From contig NZ_PJRT01000005.1 in assembly GCF_002858935.1 (NCBI RefSeq), positions 248,001 to 312,000 of the forward strand: 64,000 bases of DNA. The letters are read 5' to 3'. The stretch is from Pantoea endophytica. Lineage in GTDB: Bacteria > Pseudomonadota > Gammaproteobacteria > Enterobacterales > Enterobacteriaceae. Below, one piece after another: positions 8,944 through 17,824 of this stretch (the first letter of the stretch is position 1; each line of letters starts with the position of its first letter). The notes below the pieces were generated by a model. The model was given only the letters and a program-made list of their open reading frames with translations. It searched no databases and had not been told where the DNA came from. Made by a program: the position numbers and the translations under genes.

Positions 8944-9480
8944 AGTCGAAATGACGGGTGATGTAGTGTTTGTGTGAAATTCAAATCGGGCAAAAGCATC
9001 CTATTTCCTTCTTATTAACCGGTGTCCACTTTCTACGTCCGGTGAAGCTGTCTGGCGCGTCAGCGTGAACTAAATGAAAGGCTCTCATAACAGACACTGA
9101 TGGACATTGTGGCAATGGCTTTAAGTTACGAGTCTCATTTTCTGATGGTAAATTCATTTAAGGTCAATGCCCATATGTTGCGATCTACACGATGGAGTTT
9201 AGGGGATCCGATTAGCAAAAGGAAAACTTCTCTCTGTACGCTTGTTATTTAAGCAGAGAGGCGTTAATGGGCAGCTTTGAGCGAGCAGCGGACGTTTAAA
9301 AGTAAAAATTTAAAAAAAAGCTGATTTTTATGTTGTCGCCTGTTAGCCTGGAAAAATGCAGCAACCGGCTCAGTACAATCTCACCCACTCATTATCATCA
9401 CTTCCAATTTTTAGGTGGGATTACGTTCGCCATTTCCCGCCAGTAAAATGGGCCTTAACGAACAAACCATTGAGGTAAAT
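8944..9480. other. Intergenic region between two kinase-like genes
   Basis: About 540 bp with no supported gene. It contains TGTCCACTTT at 9023-9032, whose exact inverse recurs at 10089-10098 on the other side of the next gene, and a direct repeat of CCGGTG near 9019-9045. It should hold the promoters of the divergent kinases. Confidence 0.4.
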
Positions 9481-10098
9481 ATGGACTTCGACACAGTGGC
9501 AACTTCAGCAAAACCAACCCTGCATCTTTTATGCGGAAAAATTGCATCAGGCAAATCCACATTATCTGCAAAATTAGGTACTTTACCTGGCTCCGTAATT
9601 GTTAGTGAGGACAACTGGCTGGCTGCGATCTATGAAAATGAAATGCAATCATTGGCGGATTATATTCATTGTTCTTCAAAGCTCAGAAGGGCTATGAAGC
9701 CCCACCTGGTGGCACTACTCAAAGCGGGTTTATCCGTTGTTCTGGACTTTCCGGCAAACACACGGGCACAGCGTGAATGGATGATGAGTATTATTAAGGA
9801 GTCAGGTGCTGATAATCGTCTGCATTATTTGAACGTATCTGATGAAGTCTGCAGAGCCCGGTTACACGCCCGTAACGCAGAAGGTACGCACGACTTTGCA
9901 GCTACAGATCAACAGTTCAATACCATTACGAGTTATTTCTCAGAACCTACAGTTGACGAAGGGTTTGAAATTATCGAATACCTCTAAATGCATCATCCGC
10001 ACTTAAGCCACCATTGAGTAGCTTTATTGTGTTCCCAAAATTGATGGCACTGATGATGCCTTAATACAGACAGCCTCCGCTTCTGGCCAAAGTGGACA
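9023..10098. repeat. 10-bp perfect inverted repeats flanking a single-gene segment
   Basis: TGTCCACTTT (9023-9032) and AAAGTGGACA (10089-10098) are exact reverse complements bracketing about 1.08 kb with one kinase-like gene. Similarity stops outside the 10 bp. It could be the footprint of a small mobile cassette or chance; no target-site duplication was recognised. Confidence 0.3.
9481..9987 (+). CDS. Small AAA/zeta-toxin-like P-loop kinase (168 aa)
   Basis: A soluble ATP-binding protein of the AAA_33/zeta-like kinase group. The Walker A loop GKIASGKS is at residues 19-26, followed by VVLDFPANTRAQR (a Walker-B-like aspartate) and a basic RLHARNAEG segment typical of the lid of such kinases. 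The start at 9481 was chosen because GAGG lies 5 nt upstream. An earlier in-frame ATG at 9415 lacks one, and its extra residues look noncoding. No antitoxin-like partner is adjacent, so a nucleotide or small-metabolite kinase is as plausible as a toxin. Confidence 0.75.
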   Translation: MDFDTVATSAKPTLHLLCGKIASGKSTLSAKLGTLPGSVIVSEDNWLAAIYENEMQSLADYIHCSSKLRRAMKPHLVALLKAGLSVVLDFPANTRAQREWMMSIIKESGADNRLHYLNVSDEVCRARLHARNAEGTHDFAATDQQFNTITSYFSEPTVDEGFEIIEYL

Positions 10099-10114
10099 GC
10101 GTTTAACGCTGTCC
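10094..10114. repeat. 21-bp perfect palindrome
   Basis: GGACAGCGTT, one central T, then AACGCTGTCC. No T-run follows, so it is not a standard terminator. It overlaps the right-hand copy of the inverted repeat flanking the kinase gene. It may be a protein-binding dyad or a recombination scar. Confidence 0.5.
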
Positions 10115-10244
10115 GGCATGAGTGATGCGAGGTATCTCATAACTAATATCTGGTGATATCTTATAGTTTCCACGCTTCATCATCCAAAGCGACAAGGTAA
10201 TTTATATCAACAATGCATGTAATGTCCCTTTTATCACCTTGTTT

Positions 10245-10574
10245 CTAATTACTTCTAAGCCCATCAATTGCCATAGTCGGAAGTATCAATACCGATTTTA
10301 CGCTGGTTTGAATTCGTTCGATGATTGCTTCTCGAGGGCCATTTATCCATTCATCACTCATATAAAATTTTTCCTGAGACGCTTTCATATGTTCAACATC
10401 ATCAAATGCCCGAATCAGAAAGTAAGAATCCTCATCATGAATCGAGTTGCCAAATGCAATGATGTCGATACCCGCTCCACGATGGAGAGGAGCACTTATT
10501 TCAACCATGATTGTATGGAATTCTCGTCCAGTGCCTGGCTTCAGAATGTACTGCAATAACTCGACTGCTCTCAT
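10245..10574 (-). CDS. NIPSNAP family protein (109 aa)
   Basis: A small alpha/beta dimeric-barrel-type protein. The N-terminal MRAVELLQYILKPGTGREFH matches the start of NIPSNAP-like proteins (ELRxYxLKPG). The middle has EDSYFLIRAFDD and a helix preceding an aromatic segment. Members are often annotated as stress-related or as ligand-binding dimeric barrels, and no reaction can be assigned. The start at 10574 puts AAGGGA 9 nt upstream; the alternative ATG at 10583 would abut that site. It is a single gene with no operon partner. Confidence 0.75.
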   Translation of the reverse strand: MRAVELLQYILKPGTGREFHTIMVEISAPLHRGAGIDIIAFGNSIHDEDSYFLIRAFDDVEHMKASQEKFYMSDEWINGPREAIIERIQTSVKSVLILPTMAIDGLRSN

Positions 10575-10983
10575 TAATTTCATTCCCTTGGTTTACGTTA
10601 GATACCTGGATTAGCGGTAACTTCCTAGCTATGCACATAATCAAATTGTACTAAATATAACCATCAAAGTTACGCTTAAAAAGATTTTCGTAAACAAGCA
10701 ATTCTAACATCGTTGTTTTTACAGCTCTTCGCTTGTGGATAAGGCAAAAAACCTACCTCATTTTTTTTCGATTCAAAACCGTAATCTTCTATGCAGAGTT
10801 GGGCTTGAGCTGTGCGCCAGATACTGGCTAATGCCACATTCGATCCAAGTAAAGTCGCATAACCACCGACGTACATTACCTGCATTGCAGCTTTAACGAC
10901 TGGAAGGCGCTGCCACTACGTAAATTCCGCTGGCGAGCATTTTATTCACTACGCAAACCTTAGTCACACCAATTTCAGGCAAT
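10575..10983. other. Intergenic region, one doubtful small frame
   Basis: About 400 bp. A minus-strand frame at 10676-10885 (69 codons) has no convincing ribosome binding site and no family resemblance, so it is not called. Otherwise nothing was recognised. Confidence 0.35.
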
Positions 10984-11011
10984 AAAAAACCCGCACGAGG
11001 CGGGTTTTTTT
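10984..11011. terminator. Strong bidirectional terminator after the cold-shock gene
   Basis: AAAAAACCCGC, loop ACGAG, GCGGGTTTTTT. Its A and T runs make it usable in both directions. The natural client is the minus-strand cold-shock gene ending at 11086. Confidence 0.85.
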
Positions 11012-11085
11012 ATTATCAGCGGTGCTTATCTGCTCAGACTATTGTCTTCATCGCTATTGTAAGCGCTGCTGATAATGAGCGCGGC

Positions 11086-11298
11086 TTACAGCGGAGTAAC
11101 GTTGCCCGCTGCTGGGCCTTTGGCGCCATTTTCAATGGTGAAGGAAACTTGCTGACCTTCATCAAGAGTTTTGTAGTTGTCGCTCTGGATAGCAGAGAAA
11201 TGGACGAAAACATCCTTGCTGCCATCGTTAGGAGTGATAAAGCCAAAACCTTTATCAGAGTTAAACCATTTTACTAAACCAGTCATTTTGTTAGACAT
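11086..11298 (-). CDS. CspA-family cold-shock protein (70 aa)
   Basis: A single-stranded nucleic-acid-binding RNA chaperone of the CspA/CspE group. It is a complete cold-shock domain: N-terminal [15 protein letters not shown] containing RNP1 (KGFGFI), then DVFVHFSAI (RNP2), and ending in [10 protein letters not shown]. The length matches E. coli CspA-CspE. AAGGAA precedes the ATG. Upstream is an AT-rich stretch of about 160 nt before the divergent region, compatible with a long leader as in cold-inducible csp genes, but a cold box was not confirmed. In E. coli cspE lies next to pagP (crcA); here the csp gene diverges from pagP. Confidence 0.95.
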   Translation of the reverse strand: MSNKMTGLVKWFNSDKGFGFITPNDGSKDVFVHFSAIQSDNYKTLDEGQQVSFTIENGAKGPAAGNVTPL

Positions 11299-11745
11299 AG
11301 ATAATTCCTTAATTGATGAGCCACTTGTAGCGGCGAAAATTGGCCTGAAGTGAAAGATTTACTTATTGGGCACTTAGGAGGAGGCTCTCGAAGAAGGATA
11401 TCTAGGGATAACACTTGAACTGAGGACTGCTTTATTAAAACTGCTTTCATAAGGTCTGTGTTCCAAACCGATGACGCATTAAGACATAGCGATAATAATT
11501 TAGCAACGAATATGTTTATTTATTTTAACCATTTAAAGACCTGGACGGCTGAACGGCCGGTTACGCTTCATCTTTGGCTGCGCTTTGCCGCGCCGATTAT
11601 CACAAGGTGGTTTGTTATCTGCGTGGTGATGCTACTTATAGCAATAACAAGCAACTATAATCTCACCGGTTAAGTGGCTTGATCTGCTTTGTGAGCACAT
11701 CAGCTTTTCCACTCCTTTTCGCGGCGGTGAATTTCAGAGGCATAC
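11299..11745. other. Divergent csp/pagP control region, with a doubtful small membrane ORF
   Basis: About 450 bp. The part near 11299-11450 is probably the csp leader and promoter on the minus strand. A plus-strand frame (GTG 11458 or ATG 11512 to 11673) would encode a short protein with one hydrophobic stretch (WFVICVVMLLIAITS), but no good ribosome binding site was found. Treated as possible only. Confidence 0.35.
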
Positions 11746-12306
11746 ATGATGCGTACTCTTCAGACGGCCTGGTTGCTTACTCTGGCCCTGTTTGTCTGTC
11801 CCGCCTCGGCGGCCAACACGATCAGCGATGGCTGGGAATGGCTCAAGCAGGACGTTTCACAAACCTGGCAGGAACCGCAGTATTACGATCTCTATCTGCC
11901 TTTCATCAGCTGGCATGCCCGTTTTGCTTACGATAAAGATAAAACCGATAACTACAATGAAACGCCATGGGGCGGCGGGTTGGGCGTCTCGCGCATCAAT
12001 GAAGACGGTAACTGGAGCGCGCTCTACGCGATGGCGTTTAAAGATTCCCATAACGAATGGCAGCCGATCATTGGTTATGGCTGGGAGAAAGGCTGGTATC
12101 TGGATCAATCGCGTGATTTTCGTCTCGGACTTGGGCTAACCGCCGGTATCACCGCGCGCGATGACTTCGCCAATTACGTGCCGCTGCCTATCGTGCTGCC
12201 GCTGTTCTCCGCTGGTTATAAACGTTTCAACGTGCAGTTCACCTATATTCCCGGCACTTACAATAACGGTAACGTGCTGTTTGCCTGGGTTCGCTATGCC
12301 TTCTGA
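11746..12306 (+). CDS. pagP: Lipid A palmitoyltransferase PagP
   Basis: An outer-membrane beta-barrel enzyme that moves a palmitate from phospholipid to lipid A, giving resistance to cationic peptides. There is a signal peptide of about 23 residues (cleavage after PASAA). The catalytic residues are visible as His57 (SWHARF) and Asp100-Ser101 (FKDSHNEW), equivalent to His33, Asp76 and Ser77 of mature E. coli PagP. It ends in an aromatic C-terminus (WVRYAF) typical of outer-membrane proteins. AGAGG lies upstream of the ATGATG start. In many enterobacteria it is PhoP-controlled, but no PhoP box was identified here. The last 11 bp overlap the next gene. Confidence 0.95.
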   Translation: MMRTLQTAWLLTLALFVCPASAANTISDGWEWLKQDVSQTWQEPQYYDLYLPFISWHARFAYDKDKTDNYNETPWGGGLGVSRINEDGNWSALYAMAFKDSHNEWQPIIGYGWEKGWYLDQSRDFRLGLGLTAGITARDDFANYVPLPIVLPLFSAGYKRFNVQFTYIPGTYNNGNVLFAWVRYAF

Positions 12307-13813
12307 TTCCGCCAACGCGTTGCATAAAGATCGCATCAGCAAAGTGCTCAAGCGCGTAGCGTTAGGCTTGCTGGTTTTGCTGGTGATGTTCCTGGTGATC
12401 CGTGGTTATCAATCCGAACAGGGACCGCCGCTGCATCGCTGGCATACGTGGTCGGCGGATGAAATGTCGGTGGATGAGATTGATCGCGCCAGCTTCGCGG
12501 ATTATCTGACGCGTGAAGCAGCGATTTTCCACGACATGAAGCTCAACGTGACCGACCAGCTCAGTGACGATGAGAAAACGGCGCTCAACCGCTTTAACGC
12601 GCAAAGCCCGGTTTATCCGGCGCGATTCGACACCGACTGGAATCGCTCTTATATCCTCGAGCCGGAAGGAAAAGCGAAAGGTGCGGTGGTGCTGCTGCAT
12701 GGATTAACCGATTCGCCGTACAGCATGCGCTATCTGGCGCAGGCGTATCAGCAGAAGGGTTTTGTGGCGGTAGTGCCGCGGCTGCCGGGACACGGCACGG
12801 CGCCCGGTTCGCTCACCAAAGTTGACTGGCAAATGTGGATGGCGGCAACCCGCTTAGCGGTGCGCGAAGCGACACGCCTGGCGGGTAGCAACGTACCTTT
12901 GCATCTGGTTGGATACTCGAACGGCGGCGCGCTGGCGGTGAAATACAGCCTCGATACCTTGCAAAATAACGCGCTGCGCAAGCCGCAGCAGCTGGTATTG
13001 CTGTCGCCGATGATTGGCGTCACCGCCTATGCGCGGTTTGCTGGCTTAGCCGGCTGGCCCGCTATCATTCCCGGCTTCGCCAAAGCGGCGTGGCTGAGCA
13101 TCATCCCCGAATACAATCCTTTCAAGTACAACTCGTTCCCGGTGCGCGCGGCGCGGCAATCGTGGCTGCTGACTCAGGCGATGCAGGATCAGCTGCTGCA
13201 TGTGATTCGCGGCGGCAGCATGCCGGCGTTTCCTCCGGTGCTGACCTTCCAGTCAGTGCTGGATTCCACCGTCAGCACCCGCGCGGTGGTCAATGCGTTC
13301 TATCGCTATCTGCCGGATAACGGCAGTGAACTGGTGATGTTCGACGTCAACCAGGCGGCGAACTTGCGCGCGCTGTTCAGGCCCGCGCTCTACTCAGCGG
13401 TCAATAATTTGTTGCCGCCTGCGCCGCGCCGCTATGCCTCAACGGTCATCACCAACGCGTCACCGACCACCTATCAAACCGTGGCGCGCATTACAGCGGC
13501 AGATCAAACGCAAGAGATCGTGCGTTCGATGCATGAAGCCTGGCCGCAGGATACCTATTCGTTGTCGCACATTGCCGTGCCGTTCCCACTCAGCGACTCG
13601 CTGTATGGCCGCGAGCCAACGGAAAAGAATCGTTATGGCATTAGCTTTGGCACCATCTCGCTGCGCGGTGAAACCGCCAGCCTGATCGTTGGGCTGGATA
13701 CGCTGATGCGCAACACCTCCAATCCGTTTTTCGATTACATGATGTTGCAAATCAAGGGGCGCATTGACTGCAGCAGTCAGAGCAATCTGCCGGCCTGCAT
13801 CAAAGGGTTATGA
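12296..13813 (+). CDS. Membrane-anchored alpha/beta hydrolase (505 aa)
   Basis: A serine hydrolase with one N-terminal membrane helix (about residues 19-37, [15 protein letters not shown]). The fold is shown by an oxyanion segment [14 protein letters not shown], the nucleophile elbow GYSNGG (Ser208) and a LSPMIGV strand. It is long for the family because of a large C-terminal region. The start at 12296 overlaps the end of pagP by 11 bp, so the pair is probably co-transcribed and coupled. The frame continues further upstream inside pagP but that part is the shadow of pagP. Its 3' end overlaps the convergent neighbour by 14 bp. An envelope esterase or lipase role is inferred from the anchor and PagP linkage only. 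Confidence 0.85.
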   Translation: MPSDSANALHKDRISKVLKRVALGLLVLLVMFLVIRGYQSEQGPPLHRWHTWSADEMSVDEIDRASFADYLTREAAIFHDMKLNVTDQLSDDEKTALNRFNAQSPVYPARFDTDWNRSYILEPEGKAKGAVVLLHGLTDSPYSMRYLAQAYQQKGFVAVVPRLPGHGTAPGSLTKVDWQMWMAATRLAVREATRLAGSNVPLHLVGYSNGGALAVKYSLDTLQNNALRKPQQLVLLSPMIGVTAYARFAGLAGWPAIIPGFAKAAWLSIIPEYNPFKYNSFPVRAARQSWLLTQAMQDQLLHVIRGGSMPAFPPVLTFQSVLDSTVSTRAVVNAFYRYLPDNGSELVMFDVNQAANLRALFRPALYSAVNNLLPPAPRRYASTVITNASPTTYQTVARITAADQTQEIVRSMHEAWPQDTYSLSHIAVPFPLSDSLYGREPTEKNRYGISFGTISLRGETASLIVGLDTLMRNTSNPFFDYMMLQIKGRIDCSSQSNLPACIKGL

Positions 13814-14765
13814 CTTTTTTCAGCCAGCCGCTGGCGAGGATCACTCTGGAGAGCAGCACCGAAGCGGCAAAGGTCACGGCAATCAGCGTCAGCTTAGTCG
13901 CCAGCGAGGTGATGGGAATCAGCACGGTGAGCAGATGGAAAACCGAGTAGTGAAGAATATAGACGCCGGTCATAGTTTTGCTGATGGTCGCCAGAATGGT
14001 CTCTTTAACCGCCACATTGCGGCGAAAGCGCACCTGACTGGCGGCGATCACCAGCACCACCACCAGCAGATAGATCTGCGAGCCAGTGAGAATAAAGGCG
14101 TTGCGATCGGCTTTGAATAGCGCAAAGAAGAAGTGCTGCTCATAAAACCAGGTAAACAGGTAGATAAAGGGCAGGGCGATTACCGCGCCGCGCGCCACTT
14201 TTTTGCGCTCGATCCAGTCATTAATCAGCGGATCGCACAGCAGCTGGCCGGTTAAATAAAACAGCAGCCAGGTCCAGAGCCGATACTGCGGTTCAAGCCG
14301 GAACAGCGGGTCGTCCGGATGCAGCACCGCCAGCAAATCGTAGCCATATGAGAACGCCAGCAACGCAAACACCAGCGCAACGAACGCGCGTCGGTGCTGG
14401 CTAAGCCAGATCATCAGCGGGTGAAAGCTGTAGATGATAATGAACGAGAAGATGAACCATGGCTGGATCAGGTAGCCGCGCTGATAGGGTTCCCACAGGT
14501 AATAGACCGTCATCCAGAACAGAAACACGATCACCAGATTGCGAATCTTGCCTATCTGCCAGTTAACATCCTGCTCGGAACGGGCATCCATTATCCCGGC
14601 GACGACAAAAAACAGCGGCGTGGCGATGGTGGAGATAAAGGTCAGAAACGCCAGAATCCAGTGATAATCGTAATCGTAGCGATCCCAGGTGTTGTACACG
14701 GTGAAAAATGTCACCGCCGTCATACATCCCAGCGTTTTAATCACGTTGAGGCCGGTCACATTCAT
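13800..14765 (-). CDS. Acyltransferase-3-like integral membrane protein (321 aa), active-site motif altered
   Basis: A polytopic inner-membrane protein with about ten hydrophobic helices and the general layout of the WecH/OatA acyltransferase-3 family (FISTIATPLFFVVAGIM, then YLTGQLLCDPLI, then TGVYILHYSVFHLL). The family's N-terminal Arg...His pair is not seen: the first helix reads GLNVIKTLGCMTAVTFFTVYN. Transfer of an acyl group is therefore doubtful. Its ATG overlaps the stop of the RND permease by 4 bp, which makes it the last gene of an adaptor-permease operon. It may modify the pump, its substrate or the envelope. Confidence 0.7.
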   Translation of the reverse strand: MNVTGLNVIKTLGCMTAVTFFTVYNTWDRYDYDYHWILAFLTFISTIATPLFFVVAGIMDARSEQDVNWQIGKIRNLVIVFLFWMTVYYLWEPYQRGYLIQPWFIFSFIIIYSFHPLMIWLSQHRRAFVALVFALLAFSYGYDLLAVLHPDDPLFRLEPQYRLWTWLLFYLTGQLLCDPLINDWIERKKVARGAVIALPFIYLFTWFYEQHFFFALFKADRNAFILTGSQIYLLVVVLVIAASQVRFRRNVAVKETILATISKTMTGVYILHYSVFHLLTVLIPITSLATKLTLIAVTFAASVLLSRVILASGWLKKVITL

Positions 14766-17700
14766 GATGCGCTAGCCACCGTTTGGCGATGGAAGCAGGC
14801 GTAAATCACCGGCAGCACCAGCAGCGTCAGCACCGTGGCAAAGCCCAGACCAAACATAATCACCACCGCCATGCTCTGGAAGAACACATCGCGCAATAGC
14901 GGCGCCAGCCCGAGCACGGTGGTGAAGGCGGTCAGCAGAATAGGGCGCAGACGCGAGGTGGCGGCGTAGATGATCGCGTCAGCCTGCGGCTTTACTAGCT
15001 TCTGCTGTTCAATCTCTTCGACCAGCACGATGCCATTGCGAATCAACATACCGCTCAGACTCAGCAGGCCGATTAACGCCATGAAGCCAAACGGAATTCC
15101 GGTGATCAAAAAGCCCGGCGTCACGCCAATCAGCGCCAGTGGCACCGTCAGCCAGATAGCGACGGCGTTTTTCAGCGAGCTAAACATCAGCAAGGTGATC
15201 ACAAACATCACCAGATAACCCAGCGGCAGCGAGGTAAACACGCCTTGCTGCGCTTCACTGGAACTCTCCGCATCGCCGCCCCACTCAATGCTGTAGCCGT
15301 GCGGCAGCGAGATTTGCTCAATCAGCGGCTTCACGCGCGCCACAATATCGCCGGACGTATCGTTGCTGAGCGGATTCGGGTCGGCCTGCACGGTGAGTAC
15401 GCGGCTGCGATCGCGGCGCAGAATCAGCGGATCTTCCCATTGCAACGTAAAACCGCTCACCACGTTGCTGAGCGGGATGTACTGCTGCTGGCTCTGGCTC
15501 CACACCAGCACGTTATTGAGATGATTGGCGTCCTGCCGCTCGCTGGCCGGTGGCCGCACGATAACCGGCAGCAGGTCAGCGCCTTCCCGGTACAGCCCAA
15601 CGCGGCTGCCGGTGAAATTCATCTCCAGCGCGTTATCCACCTCCTGCTTATCGACGCCCAGCTCGCGGCCTAATGCCAGATTGAACTGCGGGCGAATAAC
15701 TTTGCTGCGGTTTTGCCAGTCGTTGCGCACGCTGTCGGTGGCGGGATCGGCGGTGAGGATGTCGCCGACCTGGCTGGCGATCAGGCGCATTCTGTCGGGA
15801 TCGGGACCTTTGATACGCACCTCAATTGCGCTACCGCCCGAAGGACCAAACATCACCCGTTTGGTGCTGGCATTGACCTGCGGATACTGGCGCACGATGT
15901 AGGCATCAATACGGTGTGACAGCGCCCCGATATTACGCTGATCGTCCATGCGCACCATGATTTGCGCATAGTTGCTGTACTGACGCTGCCCGTTGTAAGT
16001 GAGTATAAAGCGCATGCTGCCCTGGCCAATGGTGGTGACGGTAGACACCACGCCTTGCTGCCCGGTAATCGATTTTTCAATGTCGCTGGCCATCTGCTCG
16101 GTGGCGTTGATATCGGTGCCGTACGGCAGCCAGAGATCGACAAAGAAGATCGGCGTATTGGCTGAAGGGAAGAAGTTTTGTCGTACCGATCCAAAGCCCC
16201 AAATCGCCAGCGCCAGCAGCACCGCCATCAGCGAAAGCGTGAGGGTTTTTTGCCTGAGCAACACCAGCAACATGCGCTGATAAAAGCGATAAAAACCGCC
16301 GTCATGAGGTGAAACTTCAGCCGCAGCTTTAGTAGGTTCCTGTGTTTTAAACAGCCACCATTTGATCAGCACCGGCGTGATGGTAAGCGCCGAGAACCAA
16401 CTTAGCAGCAGGGAAATCAGCAATACCTGAAACAGCGATTTGCAGTACTCGCCGGTGGAATCCTGCGAAAGACCAATCGGCGCAAACGCCAGAATGGCGA
16501 TTATCGTCGCGCCCAGCAGCGGGAAGGCGGTGCGGCGAATCACAAAGTGGATGGTGTTCATCAGCGGCGAGTTTTGCTGACGCGCGATTAACACACCTTC
16601 GACAATCACAATCGCATTATCCACCAGCATGCTCAGCGCAATAATCAGCGCGCCCAGCGAAATGCGCTGCAACTCAATGCCGCACAGATACATGATCAGC
16701 AGCGTGCCCAGCACATTGAGCGCCAGCGACAACGTGATGATAATGCCGCTGCGCACACCCATAAAGATCAGCAGCACGCCGACGACAATCGCCAGCGCCA
16801 TCAGGAAGTTGGTAATAAAGCCATTCACCGAGTGCGCCACTTCGGCGGCCTGATCGTAAAACACGTTGATCTGAATACCCGCCGGTTTTTCTGCCGACAT
16901 CTGCTGCAGTTTGGCCTCAAGCGCGCGCCCGACATCAATGACATTCACACCAGGAATAAACGAAATTCCCATGGTGACCGCCGGACGTCCGCTGGCGTGG
17001 TAAATGCTGGAGGGCGATTCACTCAGCCCGCGCGACAGCGAGGCGATATCGCGCAATCGGGTGGTGGCGCGATCGCCCGGCGGGCTGACCAGCAAGTCGC
17101 CCAACTCCTCGATGTTCTGAAACTCGCCGGTTGGATGCAGACGGATCGATTCCGTGCCGGCTTTGATGTCGCCCGCATTGGAGACCACGTTGAGGCGACT
17201 TAGCACGCTGGCGAGCTGCGGCAGCGTAATGCCGCGCGCGGCCATCATCGTTAAGGAGACATCGATATTAATTTGCTGCGGGATCACGCCGCCCAGCGCC
17301 ACTTTGCCCACGCCCGGCACCAGCACCAATTCACGCCGCAGCTGTTCCGCGTATTGCACCAGTTCCGGATTACTGAAGTTGTCGCCAGAAATAGCGAAGA
17401 AGAAACCAAACACATCGCCAAAATCATCGTTTACGAACGGCGCGGCCACGCCGGGAGGAAAGAAACGCGCCGCGTCGCCGACTCTGCGCCGCAGTTCATC
17501 CCAGATTTGCGGCAACGCGTTGGAGTGGTAACGCGAGTCAATGTTGACGGTAATCTGCGACAGGCCGTTGGAAGAGATGGAGCTGACATTGTCCAGATAG
17601 GGCAACTGCTGCAGCGCATTTTCCAGTGGCAAGGTGACTTCTTCTTCCACCTGCTGCGCAGACGCGCCGGGATATTGGGTGACAACCACAGCGGTCTTAA

Positions 17701-17824
17701 TGGTAAAAGCCGGATCTTCGAGACGGCCAATATTGAGCAGAGCAAAAATGCCGCCGACGCCCAGTAACAGAATCGCCAGCCAGACGCGGACCGGATTATC
17801 GATAAACTGCCGGGAGATATCCAT
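14762..17824 (-). CDS. RND family efflux permease, copy A (1020 aa)
   Basis: An AcrB-type proton-driven inner-membrane pump. The N-terminal helix is followed by LLNIGRLEDPAFTIK, the periplasmic YPGASAQQVEEEV segment, the relay helix SMLVDNAIVIVEG, a large second periplasmic domain and SGMLIRNGIVLVEE near the C-terminus. The relay motif reads Asp-Asn where AcrB has Asp-Asp. It is very similar along its length to the permease at 23854-26898, so the two are duplicates. The ATG shares one base with the adaptor's TAA. Confidence 0.93.
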   Translation of the reverse strand: MDISRQFIDNPVRVWLAILLLGVGGIFALLNIGRLEDPAFTIKTAVVVTQYPGASAQQVEEEVTLPLENALQQLPYLDNVSSISSNGLSQITVNIDSRYHSNALPQIWDELRRRVGDAARFFPPGVAAPFVNDDFGDVFGFFFAISGDNFSNPELVQYAEQLRRELVLVPGVGKVALGGVIPQQINIDVSLTMMAARGITLPQLASVLSRLNVVSNAGDIKAGTESIRLHPTGEFQNIEELGDLLVSPPGDRATTRLRDIASLSRGLSESPSSIYHASGRPAVTMGISFIPGVNVIDVGRALEAKLQQMSAEKPAGIQINVFYDQAAEVAHSVNGFITNFLMALAIVVGVLLIFMGVRSGIIITLSLALNVLGTLLIMYLCGIELQRISLGALIIALSMLVDNAIVIVEGVLIARQQNSPLMNTIHFVIRRTAFPLLGATIIAILAFAPIGLSQDSTGEYCKSLFQVLLISLLLSWFSALTITPVLIKWWLFKTQEPTKAAAEVSPHDGGFYRFYQRMLLVLLRQKTLTLSLMAVLLALAIWGFGSVRQNFFPSANTPIFFVDLWLPYGTDINATEQMASDIEKSITGQQGVVSTVTTIGQGSMRFILTYNGQRQYSNYAQIMVRMDDQRNIGALSHRIDAYIVRQYPQVNASTKRVMFGPSGGSAIEVRIKGPDPDRMRLIASQVGDILTADPATDSVRNDWQNRSKVIRPQFNLALGRELGVDKQEVDNALEMNFTGSRVGLYREGADLLPVIVRPPASERQDANHLNNVLVWSQSQQQYIPLSNVVSGFTLQWEDPLILRRDRSRVLTVQADPNPLSNDTSGDIVARVKPLIEQISLPHGYSIEWGGDAESSSEAQQGVFTSLPLGYLVMFVITLLMFSSLKNAVAIWLTVPLALIGVTPGFLITGIPFGFMALIGLLSLSGMLIRNGIVLVEEIEQQKLVKPQADAIIYAATSRLRPILLTAFTTVLGLAPLLRDVFFQSMAVVIMFGLGFATVLTLLVLPVIYACFHRQTVASAS

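Noticed and set aside
9415..9480. Upstream start for the zeta-like kinase
   Set aside because: The ATG at 9415 has no ribosome binding site and the extra residues lack family character; GAGG supports 9481.
10676..10885. Minus-strand open frame of 69 codons
   Set aside because: Composition and start context are not convincing and it resembles no known family.
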